The notes beneath the pieces are model-generated. The model saw only the letters and a program-made list of their open reading frames with translations. It did no database searches and had not been told where the DNA came from. A DNA stretch of 64,000 nt, taken from positions 31,332,138 through 31,396,137 of the forward strand of contig CM047429.1 in NCBI GenBank assembly GCA_026168455.1, in the 5' to 3' direction. Shown here one piece after another: positions 21,594 through 32,201 of this stretch (the first letter of the stretch is position 1; every line of letters begins with the position of its first letter). Source of the stretch: Theocolax elegans. Taxonomy: Eukaryota; Arthropoda; Insecta; Hymenoptera; Cerocephalidae. The position numbers were made by a program, and so were the translations under genes.

Positions 21594-21925
21594 TGACTAC
21601 CTCCAAATATTTTAGAAATCAATGTTCCTATAATTGGTGCCAGCAAGAGAGGAAGGAAACCGCTGCCTTGTTGCACAATTACTCGTTTCTTTTTTACTCA
21701 GTCATATTTACCATTTCTGTTGCTCTTTCTTTTTTTTGTTTCAACCAATTTTCGCAAAACTTTACGATATCTTTTCAATTTAGATTTTTGTGACTGTTTC
21801 AATGAGACAACACCTTTTAAGATATTTAATGAACACTCGCATATACAGTTAATTAAGTCTTTATTTGCTGAGCGTATAAGAGCTAACCGTTGTTTATTAT
21901 CTGCGTGACACAGAGCATTCAACAC
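21594..21925 (-). pseudogene. Small Polinton protein with hydrophobic C-terminus; start codon lost
   Basis: The frame begins LNALCHADNKQRLALIRSA and continues to a Lys-rich end (21698). After a small frameshift near 21690 it continues as SGFLPLLLAPIIGTLISKIF and ends in TGA at about 21594. That arrangement of helical N-terminus, basic middle and hydrophobic Gly-rich tail is a recognisable small protein of insect Polintons, possibly virion- or membrane-associated. The codon at the expected start is GTG (21923-21925), so initiation is probably lost. The last bases of the ATPase overlap this start. Confidence 0.6.
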
Positions 21926-22352
21926 GGATACTCACTTTTTAAAGATATGTCTCGTTGTCCGGATCATTTATGAAACAGATTTTGTGTAATAAAAATTACG
22001 CTAATATTTTTGTGATGGCTTCCTTTTGTAAACAGATCTAACACTACGTTATTTGACGATTCTCTCATCAGGTCATCAATGATTATTAATTTATTCTTAT
22101 TTTTGTCGTGAGAATAGTCGGAAAGTTGCGGTAGACCCTCGTGAAATTCTATTGTTTTACCGACGTATCCCCCAACTTGAAGTCTGTTCTGTAGCTCTCT
22201 TGCCATTCACCATAGTATAATAAAACTCTATCAAACTTTGAATCGCAAATATCGGTAAGATTATGAAGAAACTTTCTAACGAATATAGTTTTATCAGAAC
22301 CCGTTGGTCCACTGATTATACACGTAAATGGATGTTTCCACAGTGTCTCCAT
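21919..22352 (-). pseudogene. Polinton packaging ATPase, frameshifted and 3'-truncated
   Basis: This is a FtsK/HerA-type ATPase that pumps DNA into capsids. The ATG at 22352 is followed by the Walker A region GPTGSDKT, in which the usual Gly before Lys-Thr is Asp, a change likely to damage the P-loop. A frameshift near 22205 leads to the second frame with Walker B (KLIIIDDLM) and a VIFITQNLFHK block that includes the conserved sensor Gln-Asn. A TGA after that block and the abrupt junction to the next gene mean that the final C-terminal part expected in the family is missing. Confidence 0.88.
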
Positions 22353-22608
22353 TATTTAAACTATTCTACAAAATTCTAAGAATTCTGGGTATTTATATCA
22401 AATTCTATATAAAAGAAAACGCTGACCGGCAGCGGCTTTGCTAGATATTTTTCGCAGAGTAATAAGCTAATTTCAATGTATAAGCTGGTCTAGCCGCGTT
22501 TTATCAGCTAATTATGTGTAAATTCGCTTATTGTTATTATGTTTTTAGTAAATTAATAGGTTATAAACGTCTATTATAGAATTAACAGATAAAAAATGTA
22601 TTTATTAA
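22353..22608. other. Gap between polB and ATPase
   Basis: This is a 256-bp AT-rich spacer between the polB stop and the ATPase start. No coding was seen. It is probably the promoter region of the downstream genes. Confidence 0.3.
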
Positions 22609-23726
22609 TTACATTTTATATCCAAAAGGCAGTGATAATATTGTGTTAATGTTTCGGCGTTTTTTTAACACTACGTTACAAGATTTAACTTCATCTTTCG
22701 TTATAACTTCATGCATTCTAGTTCTTCGAATACATTTAAACCTTAATTTTATTATTTCATACTCATTATTTGTACGCTCATTTTCATTTTCTGTACTTCT
22801 GTCAAACGCATCCGAAATCAGTTTGTCAATACTTTTGAAATTGATGTTTATACTGTTACAAAAATTTAAATTTATACCTTTAACTTTACAACACTCAATT
22901 TTTTCACCACTTGGTGTTACAATACTTATTCCATAAAACTTTGGTTCCCCGGATACAAACTTCTCAATATACGCTCCCTCTCCATAACACTTTAATTCAT
23001 TCGTCATATCACCCAATTTACTACCTAAACTAGGTTCGTATTCATTAACATCATTACGTGAAATAAATATACAAGAATCAGTGTCGTAGTACAGTACAAT
23101 TACTATTACATGGCTTTGCAATTGTTCTAGATATTCGCACAGTTTTAACCTTGCTTGAGCAGTAGTATAAGCTGCAATTACAATATTTGTATGAGACGAT
23201 GGAGTTACAGCTTCATCTATGTACTCCCAATTAACATACAAGATTTCCTCATTGACAGGTAACAATTCGTTGACTTGTTTTTCGCGACTCGTTATTATTT
23301 TCAACAACTCCTCTCGAAATCTGACAATTTGACAATTTGAATTTACCCCAAAAAGAGTTTACACTCATCTTGCCACACGCTCTCAACCCAGGGTTGTTTT
23401 CAATTTTGTCCATTTCTAATCGTACCCCTTCATCGTTAAAATATTGATCAATATATAATTGTTTTGTCTCTTCGTTGATGCACCATGAAGGCCAACCACT
23501 AGCACTTTGTTTAATTGCTAAAAAAGTATTAATATAATCCGCGAAAAGCCCACCGGTATTTGTCTTTTGAACATACTGAGTTATCTCATATTGCCATACT
23601 ATATATATTTCTGTAATTTTGTAGCCAAAATCTATGGCTTTACGCAGCTCGTCAGCAACCCAAGTGCCTGAAAATTCCCGATCACGTTCATTAGTATAAG
23701 TACAATCATTTTGATTCATTTCTTCG
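22609..23726 (-). pseudogene. Polinton DNA polymerase B, C-terminal half
   Basis: This is a protein-primed family-B DNA polymerase. The piece opens directly at the Penelope junction (23727) and carries FSGTWVADELRKA, the GWPSWC block, a palm motif ending in VNSFWGKF (the Kx3NSxYG equivalent), a frameshift near 23290, then motif C as YYDTDSCIF (about 23080) and a thumb-region KVKGINLNF. It ends at 22609. The catalytic Asp pair of motif C is intact. Motif A and the whole exonuclease domain are absent from both flanking polB pieces. Confidence 0.92.
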
Positions 23727-24748
23727 ACTCAAAAAATTTTTTTATAAGACTAAATTAAAATTTACCATTTCAATAAAAAAATATTTTTTTCCCGTTAAAA
23801 CAAATAATAATTGGTAATAAAAATTTAAAAAATTAAATTTAAGTAGTTAAGTATTTTATTAAATTTTAAATATAGTAGATTAACTAAACAATTTTTATAA
23901 TAATGAAGAATCTTTTAATTATGAACCTAACTGCGAAGAAATTAAAAAAAAAAACCAAAAATATATATTTGAATTTACCGCGTCGCGCATCGGGCAAGAC
24001 ACAATACGCGCATCGATCAACACGCAAGTCAATCACTCACCTTATCCAAACATCTGATCGATATACATTGATTTGAGATTATGTCATAGGGGAGAGATAC
24101 ACATTATAATTTAGATTTTAATTTAATACTATTGATAATGTCATTGTAATGTTGGCTAAGATGTCTAGTATCGTCTTTGCAATTGATCGCATTATGTTGC
24201 AGATTTATGTGGATCATTTCTGATAATACTCGTTTTTTCCAATTCTTTTCAGTATCAAGTATTTTGACGTTGTCAAAATCTAACGAATGATCATATGCGA
24301 GCTTATGTTCATTGATTACATAGTGCGACTCAGTTTTGTTTATATTAGCTTTATGTTCTTTAATACGACATTTTACTTGTCTCTTTGTTTCACCCACATA
24401 ACTAGCATTACAATCTTTACAATCTATTTTATACACTACATTAGTTTTAGTTAATTTGTCTATTTTATCTTTGCCCCTCACAATAACACCATCAATTTTA
24501 TTATAAATTTTAGGTATAACTTTGATAGCTTTGCCCTTCATAGAACCAGATATTTTTTCATAAAATTTAGGAATAAAAGGAATATTTAAAGTTGCTTTAT
24601 AATTAGTTACTACTCTATTATTAACGTGATCATTGTTATGACTAGAACTATATTTTATTTTCTCTAATCTTTTTCTTACATTATGATTTATAAACTTTTT
24701 TGGGTAACATTAATTTTTAAAAATTCTTTGACTAGTTTAATATTGGTT
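23727..24748 (-). mobile_element. Inverted, 5'-truncated Penelope-like copy
   Basis: The block is a near-perfect reverse complement of about 26751-27772. It carries the last part of the Penelope ORF (145 codons from 24541 to 24104, GIY-YIG domain with ASYVGETKRQ) plus the 3' untranslated region. Only a few residues differ from the forward copy. Head-to-head partial plus full copies are a known layout of Penelope-like elements. Confidence 0.9.
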
Positions 24749-24756
24749 TAAATATG

Positions 24757-24870
24757 GAAATCATTTTTTAATAAAAAGGTATAGCCTGATGATGATGGAG
24801 GATATCCATCGAAACGTCGCCAAATAAATAAATATGGTTTGTTCATCAATATCGAGGAAAACCTAAACTA
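24757..24870 (+). repeat. Penelope pseudo-LTR, left copy
   Basis: These 114 bp repeat at 28297-28410 with few changes. They contain the hammerhead motif. The paired direct repeats delimit the forward Penelope copy. Confidence 0.88.
24780..24826 (+). ncRNA. Hammerhead ribozyme motif, left pseudo-LTR
   Basis: The core CTGATGA (24786-24792) is followed by a 6-bp stem II (GATGGA/TCCATC) with loop GGATA, then GAAAC (24811) and the cleavage triplet GTC. The flanks ATAGC and GCCA can form stem I. Stem III is minimal (ACGU), as in the dimeric-type hammerheads reported for Penelope-like elements. One extra unpaired T lies between the core and stem II (G in the right copy). Confidence 0.75.
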
Positions 24871-24945
24871 CTCCTAAATACACTGCATGGACGACAAAAA
24901 ATCACTTAATAATTATTTGGATTTTGATTGAAAATTGTATCCTAA

Positions 24946-27394
24946 ATGAAAATGTCCCATAACAACGAAGATCAACGAACATCTTTTTACACACACATAA
25001 CCAACACACATGGACGACGCACTACATTGTTGCTGAAAAGATTGGCTGATTTAAGTGAAAAATTAAGTAAAGCTAAGTCACAGAGAATTTTTCTATTAAA
25101 ATGCAGACGATTCGATTTGCTACCAACACATTTAAAAAACATACGAAATAATTTGAAACACATCACATTCATCAGTAATACTGCAAAAGATATAATACAA
25201 AATGATATAATTCATCTTCAAAATAAAATGTTAAAAGCAGAAATAGTTGATGTAAACATACACATTTCTTATATTAACAAAAATATTAATTACATTAAAA
25301 ATATACTAGAGAACAAAATAGAAAAAACAATTATAGAAGAATTTGTTTTAAGACAAGAAGTTAGAACCAATGTTATAAAAAGAAAGTTAGATTTAGTACA
25401 TAAGAAAAAATTCGATAAGTTATATAATTGTAAAATTGAAAACAATGGTAATAAGCGGATTAATTTCTCAAATAATTGTGATTTGCAACAGAATAGAATC
25501 ACTACAAATAATAAGTGGTTCGTTAATTCGACTAATACAAATATTCCAGATGAGGTTAAAGATATAGTAAGTTTAGGACAAAAATATAGTACAAGTAGTA
25601 GTTTTGACAAACATACAATAATTGAAACCATAAAAAATGTAGAACAATTATTTGAGAATAATGAGTTTTCCCAGGAAACTGTCAATTTTATTAAAAAAAA
25701 TGTTACAAATTGCATGACGAATAGCTTCAAAAAAACTGAACACATTAAGTATGAAGATAGGTTGTTTGCACAGAGATTGAATCAAACAAAAAGATTTTTA
25801 AGAAATAACAAAGATATATTTTTTACATTTGCTGACAAAGGCAATGTCACAGTTGCTATAGAAACTCAGACTTATAAAGAAAAAATGGAGAAATTAATAT
25901 CTGATAAAAACACATATCGTCAAATTATGAAAAATCCATTAAACAAACTCCAAAAAGATACACACGCAATAATGAAAAAATGGAATGATTTAGAGTTATT
26001 AGATAAAAAATACCATAGGAATGAAATAACACAAACTGATACAACGTTACCAAGAATTTATGGGCTGCCAAAGATACACAAGAAGGATGTACCACTAAGA
26101 CCTATTGTATCTTGTATTGGTAGCCCCACATATAAACTATCCAAAATTGTGGAAAAAATGATCACAAATAGTATTAAGAAACCTAAATCTTATGTAAAAA
26201 GGTATTGAAAAAAGATACCATTTAATAAGAAAAATACATAATGTTTCTCAACATGAATTAATTGAAGTAGTAAAATTTTTGATGCGCAACACTTACTTTC
26301 AATGGAATAATATATATTATCAACAACTATATGGAAGTCCTATGGGCAGCCCGGTAAGCCCGATTTTTGCTGATATTGTTATGACAGATTTGGAGCAATA
26401 CTGTCTCAAAAAATAAGATTTTATTCCACCGTTCTATTACAGATATGTGGATGATACAATTATGTGTATTCCCGAAAATAAATTAACAAATGTAATTGAA
26501 GTTTTCAATAACTACCATGAGAAATTGCAGTTCACTCATGAAAAAGAGAATAATGGTTATATAAGTTTTTTAGAGGTATCACTAATAAGAAATGAAAATA
26601 GAAAAGTTATTACTAATTGGTATAGGAAAGATACCTTTTCAGGACGATTTTTACATTTTGAATCTAGTCATACAATACAGCAGAAGCGGGCTATGGTATA
26701 TACATTGGTGGACAAGGCAATTTTGTTAGCACATGAAAAATTTCATGGAACCAATATTAAACTAGTCAAAGAATTTTTAAAAAATAATTGTTACCCAAAA
26801 AAGTTTATAAATCATAATGTAAGAAAAAGATTAGAGAAAATAAAATATAGTTCTAGTCATAACAATGATCACGTTAATAATAGAGTAGTAACTAATTATA
26901 AAGCAACTTTAAATATTCCTTTTATTCCTAAATTTTATGAAAAAATATCTGGTTCTATGAAGGGCAAAGCTATCAAAGTTATACCTAAAATTTATAATAA
27001 AATTGATGGTGTTATTGTGAGGGGCAAAGATAAAATAGACAAATTAACTAAAACTAATGTAGTGTATAAAATAGATTGTAAAGATTGTAATGCTAGTTAT
27101 GTGGGTGAAACAAAGAGACAAGTAAAATGTCGTATTAAAGAACATAAAGCTAATATAAACAAAACTGAGTCGCGCTATGTAATCAATGAACATATGCTCG
27201 CATATGATCATTCGTTAGATTTTGACAACGTCAAAATACTTGATACTGAAAAGAATTGGAAAAAACGAGTATTATCAGAAATGATCCACATAAATCTGCA
27301 ACATAATGCGATCAATTGCAAAGACGATACTAGACATCTTAGCCAACATTACAGTGACATTATCAATAGTATTAAATTAAAATCTAAATTATAA
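24946..27394 (+). pseudogene. Penelope-like reverse transcriptase with GIY-YIG endonuclease, internal deletion
   Basis: This single-ORF retroelement protein begins at 24946. The N-terminal helical region (about 1-330) leads into RT fingers with RIYGLPKIHK and RPIVSCIGSPTYKLSK. A deletion at about 26205 removes the segment that should hold RT motif A, and the frame shifts there. Downstream are GSPMGSPVSPIFAD (motif B), an in-frame TAA at about 26416, and YRYVDDTIM (motif C). The C-terminus is a Cys-bearing GIY-YIG nuclease: VYKIDCKDCNASYVGETKR, the catalytic-type Arg, and Glu in KRVLSEMIH. The stop at 27394 matches that of the inverted copy. The order RT then GIY-YIG is diagnostic for canonical Penelope elements. 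It is not active. Confidence 0.93.
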
Positions 27395-28296
27395 TGTGTA
27401 TCTCTCCCCTATGACATAACCTCAAATCAATGTATATCGATCAGATGTTTGGATAAGGTGAGTGATTGACTTGCGTGTTGATCGATGCGCGTATTGTGTC
27501 TTGCACGATGCGCGACGCGGTAAATTCAAATATATATTTTTGGTTTTTTTTTTTAATTTCTTCGCATTTAGGTTCATAATTAAAAGATTCTTCATTATTA
27601 TAAAAATTGTTTAGTTAATCTACTATATTTAAAATTTAATAAAAATACTTAACTACTTAAATTTAATTTTTTTAATTTTTATTACCAATTATTATTTGTT
27701 TTAACGGGAAAAAAATATTTTTTTATTGAAATGGTAAATTTTAATTTAGTCTTATAAAAAAATTTTTTGAGTTCTCTTGTAAATAATCATAAATAATTTA
27801 TTAATTTTTATTACTTATCAGTACACATAATGTACTTAATTTGAAGTTTCGCGCCTGTGGTGGGGATGACTGTGTTGTGGATCTGATTAAGATTGATCGC
27901 ATAGGTGTCTCTGAAAACGGGGGACGTGATATTTCAAATTTTTCAGTATTAACCGTCTGTGATATACATTGTTAGCTTTATTTTAATATTTGACTGCCTT
28001 TTGTTTAATATGTGTGATTATGTGTTAATTTATTTTGTAATGTTCTTCAAGTATTTATTTAATTTTCAATTTTTTGTGTTGATTATGGACACAACAATAG
28101 GGGAAAGGTATGTTATATATAACCTCAATCTCTGTGCAAAAATTGTTAAACGTTTGTTATTTTAAACATTGTTTTCAATTATAGAGCGACGCATCAGAGA
28201 TGCTGTTAATAATATGTGTATACCTATATATTGACGAAATAGTAAGTAACTTAGATTTATATATGTAAAAATTGTGTTTAAAAGATGTTGTAAAAT
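27395..28296 (+). other. Penelope 3' untranslated region and unique spacer
   Basis: 27395-27772 is shared with the inverted copy. 27773-28296 occurs once and holds no convincing gene; short open frames here are AT-rich chance frames. Confidence 0.6.
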
Positions 28297-28410
28297 GAAA
28301 TCATTTTTTAATAAAAAGGTATAGCCTGATGAGGATGGAGGATATCCATCGAAACGTCGCCATATAAATAAATATGGTTTGTTCATCAATATCGAGGAAA
28401 ACCTAAACTA
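28297..28410 (+). repeat. Penelope pseudo-LTR, right copy
   Basis: It matches 24757-24870. The repeat stops at 28410, and the next base upward belongs to the polB reading frame, which fixes the insertion boundary. Confidence 0.88.
28320..28366 (+). ncRNA. Hammerhead ribozyme motif, right pseudo-LTR
   Basis: CTGATGA-G, stem II GATGGA/TCCATC, GAAAC and GTC are all present, with the stem I partners TATAGC and GCCATA (one A-C mismatch). It differs from the left copy at the linker base before stem II. Confidence 0.78.
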
Positions 28411-29181
28411 AATGATTCTCCTACTACGAGCGCTCGAGGTAAACATTTATTATCTCTATTTCTTATAGTTACAATCAAACGCATTCCTAAATTATTTAGT
28501 ACAATTTTTTTCTTGTTATACCCTCACCGGTAGGTACGCAACGAGAGATATTGTTAATATAAAGGTTTTATCTAATTGTAAACTTTCATTACTTTGAGTC
28601 AATCCACTGATTAATGACCAGAGATCATTTATAAGAAAATTATTGACAGGTCGATACGATAGACCTGCTGGATCCTTGGCAAAATTCGTACTTTATATTC
28701 CAATACTTATAAAATCATTTGGGGCAGTTCGTGAAATTATAAAAGAATGTTTTTCACGGATGGCCATTTCTAACCATGTAATTGGGTTAACATTACCAAC
28801 ACGAGAAGGAGCCACTATTTTAATTAACAATCGTTTATCGTTAATTTTGTATTTACTTATGTATTTGTGATTTTCCTCATATATAATAAAACGCTCACCG
28901 GGAGCGCGAATTTCATTGTCGATCTCATCGGAATCAGAAGACTCGTTATTTTCGGTGGAAGAATCGCGGTTTCTCTGAATATCATTATATCCTCCACATC
29001 CATATTGTGTTATATCAATCAGAGACGTATCCGCATTGTACCCGGAAGTTTTGCCATTGGTTTCATACGATTTTGAAATAAATGAATCAGCAGTGTCAGA
29101 AGCTGACGAAGATAAGTCTGCATTATAATCATATTTTATTGTTGAGTCTGAATTGGAACTCTCCGACGTATTATATTCTGC
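28411..29181 (-). pseudogene. Polinton DNA polymerase B, N-terminal exon
   Basis: A TTCTAG acceptor at 29182-29187 opens an acidic, Ser-rich leader. The conserved N-terminal region follows with EIRAPGERFIIYEE, VAPSRVGNVNPITW and DPAGLSYRPV. It ends with CLPRALVV at the Penelope boundary. The order matches the N-terminal part of insect Polinton polymerases. In-frame stops and shifts (TAA near 28697, others at about 28440-28520) break it. Everything between CLPRALVV and the palm region at 23726 is missing, several hundred codons by comparison with family architecture. Confidence 0.75.
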
Positions 29182-29260
29182 TAGAAATTAAAACTTAGTA
29201 ATACTTTATTTGATAACAGATTAAAATAAGAAAACATAAAGCTATTACATTATGCCTCAG

Positions 29261-29864
29261 GTGGTCCGGAAAAGCTTTCAGAAACTCGAGATAAAAGGTC
29301 CTCCAGATCATTTTCAGTAAATAACATGGAATGTAAATCTAATAGCATGTCTCGTATCCATCTTAGTTCCTGTGCTTTACGAACATCTATAATTCTTTGT
29401 ACTTTGTTAAATAAAAATGGCGGTAGTAAATGAACGTTCTCAAAGCTTTTCCGAATTACTTTAAAAATTATTATTATACAGATTGTGTAAATATGCGAAA
29501 CCGAATTTTTTATTTAAAAAATACTTACTTTCGTTGATCTCCATATCGTGTGCGCTACGTTGATCGAAACTGTGGGTGGTTACCCTATTATGTTCTCTCG
29601 TCTGAAACACCATTTCTCTGTACGGTGGTACCCTACGAATAAAATTGTGTACCATTTCCCTTCTTTCAGTCGAACGAATAATTACGGCAGGTGCTGCTGA
29701 AGTAGATGGTGTTGGTTCGGGTGTACGCACACGTTGATCCACAAGTGTATGCAACTGTTCCCTGGATTTTCGTATAACATCAAAAATTGTTCGTGAATTC
29801 TTCTAAATGGGGTTTCTTCTGCATCCAAATCAGATGTTTCTTCCGATGAAGATGAATCATCCAT
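29261..29864 (-). pseudogene. Small two-exon gene at the 5' edge of the Polinton
   Basis: The ATG at 29864 starts MDDSSSSEETSDLDAEE. A 1-base frameshift near 29757 leads into REQLHTLVDQRVRT, and a GTAAGT donor follows at about 29529. An acceptor (TTTTTAAAG) at about 29458 resumes the frame with an amphipathic helical segment (VQRIIDVRKAQELRWIRDML) that ends in TAA at about 29261. Splicing keeps phase. The acidic leader could alternatively splice to the polB acceptor at 29182. The product is unknown; it may be a regulatory protein of the element. Confidence 0.5.
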
Positions 29865-29881
29865 CGCAACCCTGAATTGAT

Positions 29882-29916
29882 AACTTTTAAATTAAATATT
29901 ATTTAATTTAAAAGTT
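29882..29916. repeat. Perfect 16-bp-arm palindrome
   Basis: AACTTTTAAATTAAAT is followed by ATT and its exact complement, lying just upstream of the outermost Polinton gene. It could form a cruciform and might belong to the terminal region, but no partner was found at the other side. Confidence 0.7.
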
Positions 29917-29989
29917 ATAAATAATTATGAAAACATCAGTAAATAATGCTTGCTACAAAATTATGATTTATTGATTGTTAGAAAGAATA

Positions 29990-30470
29990 AAAATTTCTTT
30001 TAACTATAATACCGTGTTAATTTTGAAAGTCACCTGTAATATTGACATGATATTATAAAATACGAGGTTTATTTTAAACCTGCAGTAATATGTTTAAGCT
30101 TTGACACTTTTTACAATTCCATAAAATCAGTTTTTGTACAAAAATCCCAAAATCTGTTGTACCAATTAAAAAAACGTAAATACACAAAATGTTTGTCACG
30201 CAATCACAAACCTTTTTCCTATTGTACAAATGACAAGTTTTTCGACGGATTGTGATGATAAATGTACAAAAACGTGTAAAATAGCGAAAACAGGCCAAAA
30301 ATTGTTATAAAAAAATAAAAATAAAAATGTCTTTAAACTATATTCCTATTAGTTTTAAAAGTTACTTATAGTATGTATGTTATCTGTGATAACACTCAAA
30401 ATACAAGATATTTTAGACCTTGCAGTAATCCGATAAGTCTTGCGCAAGAATGCAAAAAAAAAAACGTTAA
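29990..30470. repeat. Diverged tandem duplication, about 335-bp period
   Basis: About 30000-30110 and 30335-30440 share ordered words (AAAATACGAGGTTTATTTTA against AAAATACAAGATATTTTAGA, then CTTGCAGTAAT/CCTGCAGTAAT). No gene was seen in 29917-31200. A 13-C run lies at 31098-31110. Confidence 0.45.
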
Positions 30471-31211
30471 TAAACGTGTACCAAGGTCAAATATCCATTG
30501 CAGTAACTACGGGATCATTTTCTACCTACAAAAACCGAGTTTCACCCAAATTTTGGTAAAAAAAATTTAGGTAGACCGACGTTGTGAGCATTAGAAAATA
30601 TCAAAAAACTTGTTTTTTTGCATTTTAGGTCACATTTAAATAAGCATAACTTTAAGCCAAATTAACTTTTTGTAGTAAACCTGAAACAGAAAGAAAGCTT
30701 ATACCAATACAAATCTAACCGCGTTGGGTTATTATAAAAACATCAAAAACTGTTAATTTGGTAGCATTTAGAAAATGTGCAAAATTTGAAAAAATAAGTG
30801 TTTATATTTAGCAGCGTCAAAATTTTTGTTCACAAAATAATTGTATTCTATATAGCTAGATTAAAAGAACATAGTAATACGAAGACTTTGCCGTGGACTG
30901 GATAAAAAAATACTAATTTCTCGAAGTTTGGTGCTACTTTGAAAAATGTTAAAAAATGATGAAAAATAGCCCATTTTTGAATGTTTAAAATCGCATACCT
31001 ACGTCCTTAATTGATTTAGAAGGCTACAATTTTGGCTCACTTACTTTTTTTTATAGTATAGTAACATACTAAATTTTTAGCCCGATTGGTTGACCCACCC
31101 CCCCCCCCCCTTGGACCGATTTACAAAAAAGTATTGGAATGACCCATATAAATATATGAATTTGATCATTTAGAATATTTATTTTTACATAATAATCGTT
31201 ATACGTACTAA

Positions 31212-31874
31212 CAAGGGGAGTACATGACCTCCGGGAAACGGATCTCATCCTAACTTTGGTATGTCTTTTATAATATAAAAATATGAACAAAGCCCAGTTA
31301 TCTCTTGCCAATGGTCACTTTTACGGAAGTTATTCGACATCCAATAATAATAGCAGTAAAAAATACTTCCACTTCGGTCGCATATAACTCAAAAACAAAT
31401 AAAGATAAACAATCGAACCAATGACCGGAAGAAAGTTGAGTTCAAGTAGGTATGGTTTAAAAAAAAAGAAACTCAAATTGCTTAATTTGAAGCAAAGTTA
31501 TAAAGAAAATAAGAAATTGAAGATTATTAAGCCAAAAGAAACAATAAATTTTTCATATTAAATTTTGGCTTAATAATCTTCAATTTCTTATTTTCTTCAT
31601 AACTTTGCTTCAAATTAAGCAATTTAAGCTTCTTTTTTTTTAAACCATACCTACTTGAACTCAACTTTCTTCCGGTTTTTGGTTCGATTGTTTTCGAGTT
31701 ATAAGCGACCGAATTGGAAGTAATTTTTACTGCTATTATTATTGGAAGTCGAATAACTTCCGTAAAAGTGGCCATTGGCAAGAGATAACTTGGCTTTCTT
31801 CATATTTTTATATTATAAAAGACATACCAAAGTTAGGATGAGATCCGTTTCCCGGAGGTCATGTACTTCCCTTG
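31212..31874. mobile_element. 663-bp foldback MITE, copy 1
   Basis: Arms of about 320 bp (31212-31531, 31560-31874) are near-perfect complements. The ends are CAAGGGGAGTACATGACC and its complement. TAA flanks both ends (31209-31211, 31875-31877), a 3-bp TWA duplication typical of PIF/Harbinger. It has no transposase. Confidence 0.85.
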
Positions 31875-31889
31875 TAAGTAAAATGATAT

Positions 31890-32186
31890 AGATTTAAAAA
31901 TCACATCGATACGATAATTAGAACTCTTTTTATTATTAACAATTTAAAACTAACAAAGATAGAATAGTGATTTTTGAATTCCATATTATTGAGACAAAAT
32001 AAAATCGATTCGTAAAACTAAAAATCAACTTTTCTTCAAAATTAACGAAAAGAAAAAATTACACTTCTCATATAAACTCGTAAACTTATCTTCTTTTTTA
32101 GATGCAATTTGTCATCTACAATTTTTAAAATTTCTAAGTTACACTAATTCTTCAATTTTCACACTATCATTGTAATATGCATTAAG
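31890..32186. repeat. Repeat segment shared with 32640-32760 and 34800-34990
   Basis: GATAATTAGAACTCTTTTTATTA recurs as a long match at about 31913 and 32676. CATATAAACTCGTAAACTTATC at about 32069 recurs in similar form at 34915. Non-coding. Confidence 0.55.
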
Positions 32187-32201
32187 TTAATAATATACAG
32201 T

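Larger units (their letters stand above)
14006..29864 (-). mobile_element. Polinton/Maverick element, degraded, with nested insertions
   Basis: The hallmark gene set lies collinear on the minus strand: family-B DNA polymerase with YYDTDS, retroviral-type integrase with chromodomain, packaging ATPase, adenovirus-type protease, and double-jelly-roll and penton-like capsid proteins. Genes are packed with small gaps or overlaps of a few bases. Without the Penelope insertion (23727-28410) and two MITEs the span is about 10.4 kb, shorter than the usual 15-20 kb. Terminal inverted repeats were not found on either side, so the limits given are those of the outermost recognisable genes. Stops and frameshifts in nearly all long genes show it is a dead endogenous copy. 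The element is related to adintoviruses. Confidence 0.9.

Noticed and set aside
25290..25745. 151-codon minus-strand frame
   Set aside because: It is the antisense of the Penelope ORF.
14006..29864. Integrated exogenous adintovirus
   Set aside because: Stops and frameshifts in most genes and insertions by three other transposons point to an old endogenous Polinton copy; no terminal repeats were found to argue for recent integration.
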